Origin: Candidatus Krumholzibacteriia bacterium | Lineage (GTDB): Bacteria > Krumholzibacteriota > Krumholzibacteriia > G020349025 | Direction of reading: 5' to 3' | Length of the DNA: 57,800 nucleotides | NCBI GenBank assembly: GCA_035649275.1 | Contig: DASRJW010000078.1 | Coordinates: 1 to 57,800 of the forward strand | Part shown: piece after piece, positions 1 to 8,506 of the stretch | Layout of the letters: every line of letters begins with the position of its first letter | Numbering within the stretch: position 1 is the stretch's first letter | Program-made: the position numbers and the translations under genes | The notes under the pieces: model-generated | What the model was told of the DNA's origin: nothing | Databases searched by the model: none | Seen by the model: only the letters and a program-made list of their open reading frames with translations

Positions 1-1
1 C

Positions 2-3000
2 AGCGTCACGGTCGGCGCCATGGCGCTCACGAGCTTCGGCCTCCGCAACGACGGTGATGTGACCCTGAACGTGCAGTCGATCGCCTTGGCCGGTCCTCAC
101 GCGGGGGAGTTCAGCGCCGAACGGGGTGCCGACGTCATGCCGCGCCGGCTGCCCCAGATCGCCAGCACCTTCGGCCCGTTCGTGGTTCCACCAGGAAGCG
201 TCGTGCCCGTGGTGGTGCGCTTCCTGCCCGTGACCGTCGGCGCCAAGAACGCGGTACTCCGCATCGTGAGCGACGACCCGAACCGGGGCACGGCGGAATT
301 CCCTCTGACTGGTGTGGCGATTCCCGAGTACCCCGATATCACCGTGAGCCCGCCGGCAGTGGATTTTGGTCCTGCGCAGATTCTCACCTCGGCCACCGGT
401 CAGGTGAAACTCCACAACTGGGGGAGAGCGATCCTCCAGGTCTCGTCGGCACTCACCGGAGGAGATCTGGCCGACTTCGCCATCACGGCGGGAAGCGGTC
501 CCTTCGCCGTGGCCCCGGGCGAGAGTGCGGCGGTGTCGTTCACCTTCGCGCCGACGACGCTGGGGCCGAAGGCCACCACGCTCCGCCTGCAGAGCAACGA
601 CCCGGACACACCGGTCGTGAACGTGCCCTTGAGCGGCGTGAGCGTGGTACAGAACATCCTGGTGACCCCCCTCGTGCGCAAGTTCGCCTCCACGGATATT
701 TTCACCTATAGGCGCACCTTCGTGTGGGTTCGCAACACGGGGACAGGAGCTCTCCAGGTATCTGCGGTGAGCTTTCTCGGCCCGCAGGCGTCGGCGTTCT
801 CCATCACCGCCGGAGGTGGTGCCTTCACCGTGGCGCCCGGTGACAGCAGCCGGATGACCATCCAATTCGCTCCCGTCACGGCGGGGAACAAGAACGCCAC
901 GCTCCGCATCCAGAGCAACGACCCGGACACGCCGGCCCTGGACGTGGCGTTTTCCGGCACCGGATTGCTGCCGCCGTACCCGATCATCGTCGCCTCCCCT
1001 CCAAGCCGTGACTTCGGCTCCGTCGCGGTCATGGCAAGTACGAGCGCCGGTGTGTGGGTTCGCAACGCCGGCGGGGTGGTCCTGCAGGTTTCGGCGCTGA
1101 GCCTGCTGGGCCCGCAGGCGGCGGAGTTCGCCGTCACCAGCGGCGGCGCCTTCAGCGTGGCCTCCACGGACAGCGTCCAGATCGGGCTCGCTTTCACGCC
1201 CCTCACCCTGGGGAGCAGGAGCGCCACGCTCCGGATCCAGAGCGACGACCCGCAAACGCCGGCCCTGGACGTGGCGCTGAGCGGCGTGGGGTTGCGACCG
1301 GTGATCGCGGTCTCCCCCACAGGGTGCGATTTCGGCGGCGCCCTGCTCGGATCCGGAGCGGCGATGCAAGTTCTCGAGGTCCGCAACGAGGGCAACGAGG
1401 TCCTCGCGGTGAGCCAGACCAGCATCACCGGCGCCGGGGCAGGAAATTTCGCCATCACGAGCGGGGGTGGGCCGTTCAGTGTCGCTCCGGGGAGCAGTGC
1501 GACCGTGAGCCTCCGCTTTGCCCCGTCGAGCGCGGGAGTGAAAACCGCGACGCTCCGCCTCCAGAGCAACGACCCGGAGCAAGCCAACCTGGAGGTGGCG
1601 CTCTCCGGCATCGGCGTCGCTGCGACGGGCGGGCGTCTCCCCATCCTCTTCCAGGAGAGCGTGGAGGGCGCCTCGTCGAATTCCATCAGCGTGACCACGT
1701 CGCGCAGCGTCACTGCGGTGAACGGCGCTCTCTATCTGGCGGCGGTCTCCGCCAGGCCTCTGACCGCGGTGAGCAGCGTCGCAGGACTCGGGCTCGTCTG
1801 GTCCCGCGTACGGGGGCAGTGCAGCGCCCGCTCGCAGACCGGTGTCGAGATCTGGGTGGGTTCGGGGACGCCGAGCACCGGGGTCGTCACCGCCACCTTC
1901 GTCAGCCCGACCAGCAGCGCCGCTCTGCTCGTGTCGCGTTACGTCAACTCCGTTCCGACAGCGCCGCTCCGAGCGGTGGTTTCAGCGAATACGAACGGTG
2001 TCCAAGGCATCTGTAGCAATGGCACCGACACGGCATCCTTTTCCATGAACCTACAGGCCACCGCCGGCGGCTCTCTCGTGTTCATCGCCGCGGCGATGCG
2101 CAATCGCGACCTCTCCGTCGGATCCGGTACCACCTTGCGCGCCGCGGTACACGCTGGATCCGGCGGCGCGATCACCGGGCTCGCCACCGCCGACCGCCAG
2201 CTCGCCACCACGGGCAACGTGAACCTGAGCGGCAGCTTCGGCCAGAGCGTGGACTGGGCGGTGGCGGCGGTCGAGATCGCGCCGGCCATCGTCTTCGCCG
2301 AGATCACCGTGACGCCCGGGAGCCACGACTACGGTGCCTTGAACGTCGGCACCAGCGGCAGTACCTCCTTCGTGATCCGCAATGACGGCTCTGCCACCCT
2401 GCAAGTGCCGGGCATCGGGCTTCTCGGGCCGCAGGCCGCCGATTTCGCCCTCACCAGCGGCGCGACCGCACCGCCCTTGGCACCGGGCGCGAGCCACACC
2501 GTGAATGTCCGCTTCGCCCCGGCCGGTGGTGGCACCCGGTCGGCGCTGCTGCGCATCGTGAGCGACGACCCGGACGAGGTGACCCTGGATCTCCCTCTCA
2601 CCGGCACGGGAATACCGGTGGTCCCCGACCTCGCGGTCTCGCCGGCGTCGTTGAACTTCGGCAGCATCCCGGCGCTCACCTTCACGAGCTTCCCCCTCGG
2701 GATCTCCAACCTCGGCACCGCCATCCTGCAGGTGACGCAGATCACCGTCACCGGCCCGGATGCTTCGTCCTTCGTCTGGAGCGGGGCGGCGCTGCCCATC
2801 AGCCTCGTCCCAGGGGACGGCACCGCTCTGGGGCTCAGCTTCGTGCCGACCACGCAGGGAACGAAGAGCGCCGCGCTGCGTCTCGTGAGCAACGATCCCG
2901 ATCAAGGGACGCTGGACGTGCCGCTCTCGGGTACGGCGTTGCCACCGCTTCTTCCCGACATTGCGGTGCTCCCCGGCAGCCTCGACTTCGGCACCACCAC

Positions 3001-4237
3001 CGTCTTCTCGAGTCGCGCCGGCAACGTCCGCGTCCGCAATCAGGGCACGGCGGCGTTGCACGTCACCGGCTCCGCCATCGTGGGGACGGATTCGCTTTCC
3101 TTCGCCCTCGGGAGCAGCGGCACCTTCACGCTGGCGCCGGGCGACAGCACGAACGTCGCCCTCACCTTCACCCCGACGAGCTCGGGACCGAAGAGCGCTC
3201 GGCTCCGCCTCACGAGCGACGACCCGGACGAGAACCCCGTGCTGGTCGTTCTCACCGGCACCGGTGTCGCCATACCGCACGGCAACATCGTCTTCCAAGG
3301 CATTGTCCAGGGCGGTTCGTCGAACAGCACGAGCGTGACGACCGCGAGCAGCGTGCCGGTGCAGTCGGGCAATCTGGTGCTCGCCGCGGTGGCCACCAAG
3401 GCCTACGTCAACGTCACCGCCGTGACCGGCCTCGGGCTCACTTGGACCCGCGTACGGGCCCAGTGCGGCGGTCGCTCGCAAACGGGGGTGGAGGTATGGC
3501 TCGGCACCGGTTCTCCGAGCCCGGGTCTGGTCACTGCGAGCTTCGCCAGCGCCCCGACCAGCGCCGCTCTCCTCGTGGCACGCTATTCGGGAGCGGATCC
3601 CGTCACGCCCTTGGGGGCGATGGTCTCCGCGAATACCCAAGGCGTGGGCGGACCCTGCAGCGGCGGGGTCGACACCGCTGCCTATGCCATGAGCCTGCAG
3701 ACGACGGTGAACGACGCCGTGGTGTTCCAGGCGGTGGCGATGCGGAGCCGCATTCTCACTCCCGGCAGCGGCTATGTGCTGCGCAATCAGTTCTATGCCG
3801 GACCGTCGGGTTCCGTCGCCGGCTTGGCGGTGGCGGACCGGGTCTTCGCTTCGCCGGGCACGGTGAACGTGAACGGCAGCTTCGATGGCAGCGTGGACTG
3901 GGCGGTCGTGGGCATCGTGATCCGTCCCCATCTGGTGACGGCGAAGCAAGAAGCGCTGCCGGAGACGGTGCAGGTGGCTGGCCTCCTCCTCGGCTACAGC
4001 GCGGGAACGGCCTGGTTCGAGTTGGCAGCACCGCAACCGGTCCACGCTCGCCTGCGCGTTCTCGATGTACGCGGGCGCCTGCAGACGACGTTGTACGACG
4101 GCGTTCTCCCCGCCGGTCGCACACGCCTTCCCTGGGGCGGCGGAGTGGACGACGCTGTCCTGCCCTCCGGCATCTACTTCCTCGAGGCCGAGATCGGTGG
4201 GCAACGCTTCGTCCGCAAGGCGCTTCTCTTGCGTTGA
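2..4237 (+). CDS. Giant secreted choice-of-anchor-D (ASH) repeat protein with FlgD-like C-terminal module, 5' partial
   Basis: The gene runs off the left edge. The six codons before the first ATG (position 20) continue an Ig-like repeat in frame, so that ATG is internal. Repeats of roughly 100 residues begin with motifs such as DITVSPPAVDFG and LAVSPASLNFG, contain RNxGxxxLxV, and end in LRIxSxDP; at least eight are visible. They match the choice-of-anchor-D/ASH family of extracellular beta sandwiches. Two related modules of about 220 residues, beginning LPILFQESVEG (about residue 540) and NIVFQGIVQGG (about 1090), interrupt the array. The last 90 residues (RLRVLDVRGRLQTTL, then SGIYFLEAE) form a FlgD/T9SS-like sorting module ending in KALLLR. 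A surface-anchored or secreted structural or adhesive protein is likely; the ligand is unknown. Confidence 0.85.
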   Translation, partial: SVTVGAMALTSFGLRNDGDVTLNVQSIALAGPHAGEFSAERGADVMPRRLPQIASTFGPFVVPPGSVVPVVVRFLPVTVGAKNAVLRIVSDDPNRGTAEFPLTGVAIPEYPDITVSPPAVDFGPAQILTSATGQVKLHNWGRAILQVSSALTGGDLADFAITAGSGPFAVAPGESAAVSFTFAPTTLGPKATTLRLQSNDPDTPVVNVPLSGVSVVQNILVTPLVRKFASTDIFTYRRTFVWVRNTGTGALQVSAVSFLGPQASAFSITAGGGAFTVAPGDSSRMTIQFAPVTAGNKNATLRIQSNDPDTPALDVAFSGTGLLPPYPIIVASPPSRDFGSVAVMASTSAGVWVRNAGGVVLQVSALSLLGPQAAEFAVTSGGAFSVASTDSVQIGLAFTPLTLGSRSATLRIQSDDPQTPALDVALSGVGLRPVIAVSPTGCDFGGALLGSGAAMQVLEVRNEGNEVLAVSQTSITGAGAGNFAITSGGGPFSVAPGSSATVSLRFAPSSAGVKTATLRLQSNDPEQANLEVALSGIGVAATGGRLPILFQESVEGASSNSISVTTSRSVTAVNGALYLAAVSARPLTAVSSVAGLGLVWSRVRGQCSARSQTGVEIWVGSGTPSTGVVTATFVSPTSSAALLVSRYVNSVPTAPLRAVVSANTNGVQGICSNGTDTASFSMNLQATAGGSLVFIAAAMRNRDLSVGSGTTLRAAVHAGSGGAITGLATADRQLATTGNVNLSGSFGQSVDWAVAAVEIAPAIVFAEITVTPGSHDYGALNVGTSGSTSFVIRNDGSATLQVPGIGLLGPQAADFALTSGATAPPLAPGASHTVNVRFAPAGGGTRSALLRIVSDDPDEVTLDLPLTGTGIPVVPDLAVSPASLNFGSIPALTFTSFPLGISNLGTAILQVTQITVTGPDASSFVWSGAALPISLVPGDGTALGLSFVPTTQGTKSAALRLVSNDPDQGTLDVPLSGTALPPLLPDIAVLPGSLDFGTTTVFSSRAGNVRVRNQGTAALHVTGSAIVGTDSLSFALGSSGTFTLAPGDSTNVALTFTPTSSGPKSARLRLTSDDPDENPVLVVLTGTGVAIPHGNIVFQGIVQGGSSNSTSVTTASSVPVQSGNLVLAAVATKAYVNVTAVTGLGLTWTRVRAQCGGRSQTGVEVWLGTGSPSPGLVTASFASAPTSAALLVARYSGADPVTPLGAMVSANTQGVGGPCSGGVDTAAYAMSLQTTVNDAVVFQAVAMRSRILTPGSGYVLRNQFYAGPSGSVAGLAVADRVFASPGTVNVNGSFDGSVDWAVVGIVIRPHLVTAKQEALPETVQVAGLLLGYSAGTAWFELAAPQPVHARLRVLDVRGRLQTTLYDGVLPAGRTRLPWGGGVDDAVLPSGIYFLEAEIGGQRFVRKALLLR

Positions 4238-4311
4238 TCCGCCTTCGTCCCCGGGTGCGCACGCCGCCGCCTGCGCCCGGACGGCGCGGTCGCACAAGCC
4301 GTGCTATCTTC

Positions 4312-4320
4312 TGCTCCCGC
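4312..4320 (+). promoter_or_regulatory. Putative extended -10 promoter of the pyrF-pyrE operon
   Basis: The sequence TGCTATCTT fits an extended -10 (TGn followed by TAnnnT). It lies 102 bases before the pyrF-pyrE start codon. No convincing -35 box is visible. The same TGnTAnnnT pattern precedes several other transcription-unit-leading genes in this window, which raises its credibility. Confidence 0.45.
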
Positions 4321-4342
4321 CAGAGCTGTGGTCGCTGCCCGC

Positions 4343-4360
4343 GCCAGGTTTCCGCCTGGC
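4343..4360 (+). promoter_or_regulatory. Leader hairpin upstream of pyrF-pyrE
   Basis: GCCAGG and CCTGGC form a perfect 6-bp stem around the loop TTTCCG. It sits in the roughly 100-base untranslated leader between the putative promoter and the pyrF-pyrE start. It could affect expression (pyr genes are often attenuated), but no U-tract or PyrR-type anti-terminator is recognisable. Confidence 0.3.
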
Positions 4361-4422
4361 AAGCCCTGCGCGGCCACCGGCATTTCGACGCGCAGAACGA
4401 GTTTCATGGAGATTGAGGGCAC

Positions 4423-5874
4423 ATGGGAAGCGAACGGCGCAGCAGCAGCGGCCGAGGCGGCGTAACACCGGAGGCCGTCGCCGGGGATCGCGCCCCCCTC
4501 GATCTCGAGGCAGCGCGGCGGCGTTTGCTGCTCGCTTTGGACCTGGCCGACCTGGAAGCGGCGCGTACCCTCCTGCAGCGCACCGCCGCGCACCTCGGTG
4601 GCATCAAGATCGGCAAGGAGCTCTTCACCCGCTGCGGACCCGAGGCCATCGCCGCTCTCGGCGCCGGAGGGCGGCCGGTCTTCCTGGATCTCAAGTTCCA
4701 CGACATCCCGAACACGGTGGCGCGCGCGGTGGAAGCGGCGGCGGAGCACCGGGTGCGCTGGCTGTCGCTGCACACGAGCGGCGGCGCCGCCATGCTGGAA
4801 GCAGCGGTGCGAGCACGGGAGGCGCTGCCGCAGGAGCGACGCCCGCTGCTCCTCGGCGTCACCGTGCTCACGAGCCTCGAGCTCGTCGATCCCGAAGAAG
4901 TGGTGGACCGGGCGCTTCTCGCCGAGAGCTGCGGCCTCGACGGGGCCATCGCGTCGCCCCAGGAAGTGGTGCGCCTGCGCGAGGTCTGCGCCCCCGGTTT
5001 CCTCCTCGTCACCCCCGGTGTGCGTCCCGCCGGCGCCGCGACCCACGATCAGACCCGGGTGGCGACACCCGCTGCCGCCATTCGTGACGGCGCCGATCAC
5101 CTCGTCGTCGGGCGCCCGATCCATGCCGCTTCCGATCCGGCACGGGCCGCCGAGAGCATCGTCTTGGAGATCGCCGGCGCCCTCGCGGAGCGGAGGAATC
5201 CGTCCGCAGTGCGAAGCGCTGCAGTAGTTCCCCAAGCGTCCGCGTCTCCGGATGCGAGCATCGCAGCGTCCGCCGTGAGTCCCGTGGGCGCCGGCGACGC
5301 GATCGCCCGCCGGCTCACACGCATGCTGCGCGAGTCGGGCGCTTTCCTGGAGGGGCACTTCGTGCTGAGCTCGGGCCTGCACAGCGATCGCTACGTGCAA
5401 TGCGCCCAGTTCCTGCAGTTTCCGCACCTGGCGCGCCGCGCCGGGATCTGGCTCGCCGAGCACCTGCGCCGTTACCAGCCGGAAGTGGTGGTGAGCGTGG
5501 CGTTGGGCGGCCTCGTCATCGGCCAGGAGGTGGCGGCCGCCCTCGGCGTGCGGGCGCTGTTCGCCGAGCGCGACGACTCCGGCGCGCTCCGCCTGCGCCG
5601 GGGCTTCGGTCTGCGACCCGGGGAACGGGTCGCCATCGTGGACGATGTCTGCACCCGCGGCGGTTCCATCGCCGAGTGCGCCGAGCTCGTCCAGGCGGAG
5701 AACGCCGCGGTCGTCGTGACCGCGAGCATCATCGATCGGAGCGGCGGCGAGCGCAGCTTCGCCCATCCTTTCGAAGCCTTGCTCGAGATCGAGGCGAAGG
5801 CGGTGCGTCCCGAAGCTTGTCCCGGCTGTGCCGCGGGCACACCAGCGGTCAAACCCGGGAGCCGGCCCACGTGA
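4423..5874 (+). CDS. pyrF-pyrE: Bifunctional OMP decarboxylase-orotate phosphoribosyltransferase (PyrF-PyrE fusion)
   Basis: One 483-residue chain carries the last two steps of UMP synthesis. Residues about 26-265 are a PyrF-type orotidine-5'-phosphate decarboxylase with the catalytic motif DLKFHDIPNT (D89, K91, D94) and a phosphate-binding GADHLVVGRPI segment. Residues about 285-475 are a PyrE orotate phosphoribosyltransferase with the PRPP loop VAIVDDVCTRGGS (D407-D408 and following). An Ala/Ser-rich linker joins them. The order is decarboxylase first, the reverse of animal and plant UMP synthase, which is OPRT first; inverted fusions are known in trypanosomatids and some bacteria. The first 25 residues look disordered, so a later start is possible. 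The stop overlaps the next gene in GTGA, implying translational coupling. Confidence 0.95.
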   Translation: MGSERRSSSGRGGVTPEAVAGDRAPLDLEAARRRLLLALDLADLEAARTLLQRTAAHLGGIKIGKELFTRCGPEAIAALGAGGRPVFLDLKFHDIPNTVARAVEAAAEHRVRWLSLHTSGGAAMLEAAVRAREALPQERRPLLLGVTVLTSLELVDPEEVVDRALLAESCGLDGAIASPQEVVRLREVCAPGFLLVTPGVRPAGAATHDQTRVATPAAAIRDGADHLVVGRPIHAASDPARAAESIVLEIAGALAERRNPSAVRSAAVVPQASASPDASIAASAVSPVGAGDAIARRLTRMLRESGAFLEGHFVLSSGLHSDRYVQCAQFLQFPHLARRAGIWLAEHLRRYQPEVVVSVALGGLVIGQEVAAALGVRALFAERDDSGALRLRRGFGLRPGERVAIVDDVCTRGGSIAECAELVQAENAAVVVTASIIDRSGGERSFAHPFEALLEIEAKAVRPEACPGCAAGTPAVKPGSRPT

Positions 5875-6848
5875 TCGACACGCGAGTCTGGATCGAGAAG
5901 CTCCGTGCCGGCGATCGCTCTCGAGCTGCGAGCGGCAGTGGCGACCGCGGGCCGCAGCGCTTGTCCCGGGAATTCCTGGAAGAGGTCCTCGAGCTGGTGG
6001 TGCGTTACGCCCGCATCGAAAAGCTCGTCCTCGGCGGCGCCACCGTCTCCTACTCGCCCGTTTCCCTGGAAGCGGCCCGGCACCCCGCCGCGGATCCCTC
6101 GGCGCAAGGCGAGGCCCTGGCCGATGGCGAGCGTGCCCGGCTCGAGCTGCCCGCAGGTCCCATCCTGGAGCTGCCGCAGCTCATCGAAAGGCAAGGCATC
6201 AAAGTGGTGCCCTGTCTCTTCCCGGGGCCCGAGTACTGCGGGGGCTTCTTCTTCGACGCCCGGCTCGGACCGGTCATCCTTTTGCACGCCGGCGTCAGCG
6301 CCTCGGAGATGCTCTGTGGGCTCGCCCATCAGTACGCGCACTTCCTGGCCGATTTCGACCCGTACATCACCACCCTCTGCGGTTTCGCGCCGGCGTCGGC
6401 CCCCGAGGATCCGATCGAAGCCCGCGCCCACGCCATGGCACTCGCCTTCCTCATGCCGCGTGCCGATCTGGAAACCTACCGCGAAGCCCTCGACGGTGAG
6501 GGCGCCCCGGTCTCGGCGCAGCTCGTGCGTCACTTGAGTGTCTACTTCGATCTCGATCCAGAGGTGGTGCTCTGGCGCCTGCTGGCGCTGGACTGGATCG
6601 ATGCTGTCGCGTTGCGCTTTCTCCTGGCGGCGCACGATGAGCTGGCGGGCTCGCTGCGCCGGCAGCCGGCCACGCCCCCGGCGGTGCTGTTGCCGGACCG
6701 GTTCGTCCGCCTCGTGGCCAGCGCCTTCGGCGCCGGCCGCATCGATCTGGAGGCCGCGGCGGCATACTTCGGCACGGACAGAGACCGGGCCGAAACCATC
6801 CTCGGTCAGTTCGAGTATGAGGAAGGCAGCGCCGCCGCCGATTCGTGA
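5871..6848 (+). CDS. ImmA/IrrE-like (DUF955) protein with altered metalloprotease motif
   Basis: The GTG start overlaps the pyrF-pyrE stop (GTGA), so the two are probably translationally coupled. The 325-residue product resembles the ImmA/IrrE peptidase fold: ILLHAGVSASEMLCGLAHQ, then a long helix, then AMALAFLMPRADLE, the usual IrrE segment following the active-site helix. The expected HExxH reads HQYAH (H153, Q154, H157), so the catalytic glutamate is glutamine while both metal-ligand histidines remain. This suggests a metal-binding but proteolytically weak or inactive protein. No N-terminal HTH is evident; the C-terminal about 100 residues are helical and unassigned. A role in regulating pyrimidine synthesis is only suggested by gene order. 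Confidence 0.7.
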   Translation: MIDTRVWIEKLRAGDRSRAASGSGDRGPQRLSREFLEEVLELVVRYARIEKLVLGGATVSYSPVSLEAARHPAADPSAQGEALADGERARLELPAGPILELPQLIERQGIKVVPCLFPGPEYCGGFFFDARLGPVILLHAGVSASEMLCGLAHQYAHFLADFDPYITTLCGFAPASAPEDPIEARAHAMALAFLMPRADLETYREALDGEGAPVSAQLVRHLSVYFDLDPEVVLWRLLALDWIDAVALRFLLAAHDELAGSLRRQPATPPAVLLPDRFVRLVASAFGAGRIDLEAAAAYFGTDRDRAETILGQFEYEEGSAAADS

Positions 6849-6872
6849 CGGCTCCGCCCGAGTGCTCGAGCT

Positions 6873-6899
6873 GGAACGACGAGCGTTTCCCCTCGTTCC
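6873..6899 (+). terminator. Stem-loop downstream of the pyrF-pyrE/IrrE-like operon
   Basis: GGAACGA at 6873-6879 is perfectly complementary to TCGTTCC at 6893-6899, with a 13-base loop, 24 bases after the upstream stop codon. There is no U-tract, so termination would be non-canonical or Rho-assisted. Confidence 0.35.
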
Positions 6900-6916
6900 C
6901 CGCCGTCCCTGATCGT

Positions 6917-6932
6917 GGAGGCCCGGGCCTCC
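6917..6932. repeat. Perfect 16-base GC palindrome
   Basis: GGAGGCCCGGGCCTCC is a perfect 8+8 palindrome, followed immediately by GGCGCCGGCGC. It lies between the IrrE-like gene and the pyrophosphatase gene. It may be part of a transcription-end region with the preceding stem-loop, or a dyad operator; nothing decides between these. Confidence 0.35.
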
Positions 6933-6978
6933 GGCGCCGGCGCGGACTTCACACGAAGCTCATGTCTGGCTCATCCGA

Positions 6979-6987
6979 TGCTAGCCG
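6979..6987 (+). promoter_or_regulatory. Possible extended -10 of the pyrophosphatase gene
   Basis: TGCTAGCCG matches the TGCTA core of the recurrent promoter motif in this window but lacks the final T. It lies 87 bases before the pyrophosphatase start. Confidence 0.25.
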
Positions 6988-7073
6988 CAGGGAGCGACAC
7001 TCGAAACTGGACCATTCGGCTTCGAGCCTGGCGCAGGTCGCGCCGAGCCCGGAGCCTGTCGTGGAGGGATCTC

Positions 7074-7799
7074 ATGCAGCGTCTGCCCATCTATCTCCTG
7101 CTCCTGATCATGGCTCTTTCCGTCTGTGCGGCGGCGGAGCAGGCGGCGGCACCGCCGGCGACGCCCGAACCCACCGCGAGCTCTACCACGCCTCTGGTTG
7201 CGGGTCTGGAGCAAAAGGACCCCCTCACCCTCGTCGGCCCCAAGAACTTCCTGGCCGGGTACACCGCCATCGTGGAGGAGCGCACCGTCCATGCGGTGGT
7301 CGAGATCCCGGCAGGGTATGTGGACAAGTGGGAGGTCAAGAACGAGGACGGCCTGCTCCACTGGGACATGAAGAACGGCAAGCCCCGGCGGGTGAAGTAC
7401 CTGGGCTATCCCTGCAACTACGGGATGGTGCCGCGCACGGTGCTTTCCAAAGAACGGGATGGCGATGGCGATCCGCTCGATGTCCTCGTCCTGGGAGAGG
7501 CCGTGCCGCGGGGAACCGTGCTCGAGGCACGGGTCATCGGCTTGTTCCGGATGCGCGACGGCGGTGAGCTCGATGTCAAGCTGGTGGCGGTACGCGCCGG
7601 CACCGCCTTCGCCGACATCCAGAGCGTCGCCGAACTGCAGGAGAAGTTCCCGGGCGTCGCGGACATCGTCGAGACCTGGTTCGCCCACTACAAGGGGCCA
7701 GGGGTCGTGAAGACCGAGGGATTCGGCGACGTCGACGAGGCGCTCGGCATCCTGAAGAACGCCGCCGCCGACTTCGAGAAGGCTCACGGCGGTTCTTGA
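7074..7799 (+). CDS. ppa: Exported family I inorganic pyrophosphatase
   Basis: The enzyme hydrolyses inorganic pyrophosphate to phosphate. Family I hallmarks are GYPCNYGMVPRT and the metal-binding signature DGDGDPLDVLVLGE. The start is the ATG preceded by GGAGGG five bases upstream; the upstream in-frame extension is arginine-rich and unlikely to be translated. From this start the protein opens with a clear signal peptide (QRLPIYLLLLIMALSVC, then AAAEQ) and a short Ala/Pro/Thr linker before the catalytic domain. It is therefore predicted to be exported, unlike the usual cytosolic housekeeping enzyme. Lipidation at the cysteine is possible, but the lipobox is poor. At about 240 residues it is larger than the bacterial norm (about 175) because of the leader and linker. 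Confidence 0.9.
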   Translation: MQRLPIYLLLLIMALSVCAAAEQAAAPPATPEPTASSTTPLVAGLEQKDPLTLVGPKNFLAGYTAIVEERTVHAVVEIPAGYVDKWEVKNEDGLLHWDMKNGKPRRVKYLGYPCNYGMVPRTVLSKERDGDGDPLDVLVLGEAVPRGTVLEARVIGLFRMRDGGELDVKLVAVRAGTAFADIQSVAELQEKFPGVADIVETWFAHYKGPGVVKTEGFGDVDEALGILKNAAADFEKAHGGS

Positions 7800-7817
7800 G
7801 ACGGCGCGTCGCCGCCT

Positions 7818-8468
7818 CTAGAAGAACGTCTTGAACCAGCCCACGGTGACCTGCAGCGCCCCGTTCCGGAGGTTCCCGGTGAACTCCGGACTGGGGGAGT
7901 TGCTCTCGAACACCTCCGAGAGCCCGACGACGTAGCGCACCTCGATCGTCGTGGTGCCGGTGCCGATGGCGAGATCGTAGCCCGCGCCGACGACGAAGCC
8001 GAAGTCGACGTCGTGAACGAACTCGACGATGTTCTCGTCACCGCCGGCAAAGGTGATCTCCGCCTTGGTGTTGATCGAGAGCACCGGGCCCACGACTCCC
8101 ACCGGGCCTTGCTTCTTCGTCTCCGGGATCGGATAGCGGAACCTTCCGAGCACGGGGATCTCGAAGTAGTCCAAGGTGATCTTCGAGGCCAGTTCGCCGA
8201 ACTGGAAGTTCTCCAGCTCCGCCCCCTTCTGGGTCCACACCGGTTCGATGTGGGCGGAGAACCAGCTGTTGATCTCCCAGCCCAAGAGGACGCCGACGAG
8301 GCCGGAGTTCTTCGAGTTCGCTCCTTCGTCGTTCTCGCCGATGAGATCGGTGAGCGCGTAGCCGCCTTTGGCCCCGGCGACCACGTCCACCGCCGCCACC
8401 GGGCGAGCGAAGCCGCAGGCCGTGGCCGCGAGCAGCGAGACGAGAACGAAGAATTTCCTACCACGCAT
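7818..8468 (-). CDS. Outer-membrane beta-barrel protein (PorT/OMP_b-brl-like)
   Basis: A 216-residue protein with a signal peptide (FFVLVSLLAATACGFA, probable cleavage after PVAA) followed by alternating hydrophobic/aromatic beta strands: GAKGGYALTDL, VGVLLGWEINSWFSAHIEP, YFEIPVLGRFRYP, FGFVVGAGYDLAIG, and a terminal VTVGWFKTFF. The C-terminal phenylalanine is the classical BAM insertion signal. YFEIPVLGRF resembles the LEIPLLLKY strand of Bacteroidetes PorT-type barrels. The start is supported by AGGAGG seven bases upstream; the longer in-frame ORF would remove the signal peptide from the N-terminus. It converges with the pyrophosphatase gene and is divergent from the ABC exporter. Specific cargo or function unknown. 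Confidence 0.8.
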   Translation of the reverse strand: MRGRKFFVLVSLLAATACGFARPVAAVDVVAGAKGGYALTDLIGENDEGANSKNSGLVGVLLGWEINSWFSAHIEPVWTQKGAELENFQFGELASKITLDYFEIPVLGRFRYPIPETKKQGPVGVVGPVLSINTKAEITFAGGDENIVEFVHDVDFGFVVGAGYDLAIGTGTTTIEVRYVVGLSEVFESNSPSPEFTGNLRNGALQVTVGWFKTFF

Positions 8469-8486
8469 GCGCAGTCCTCCTTGGGT

Positions 8487-8506
8487 GGTGCGGTCTCCGC
8501 CGCACC
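8487..8506 (-). promoter_or_regulatory. Hairpin in the 5' leader of the beta-barrel gene
   Basis: GGTGCGG and CCGCACC form a perfect 7-bp stem with a 6-base loop. On the minus strand it lies just upstream of the AGGAGG ribosome-binding site of the beta-barrel gene, so it may influence mRNA stability or translation. Confidence 0.35.

Noticed and set aside
20-4237. ATG at position 20 as the true start of the first gene
   Set aside because: The preceding codons continue the Ig-like repeat in frame, so the gene begins beyond the left edge.
2051-4297. 748-codon antisense frame
   Set aside because: Shadow of the ASH-repeat gene; no domain, no ribosome-binding site.
7800-7817. Terminator between pyrophosphatase and beta-barrel genes
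   Set aside because: Only a 5-bp stem with a 3-base loop (CGGCG-CGT-CGCCG) and no U-tract is present.
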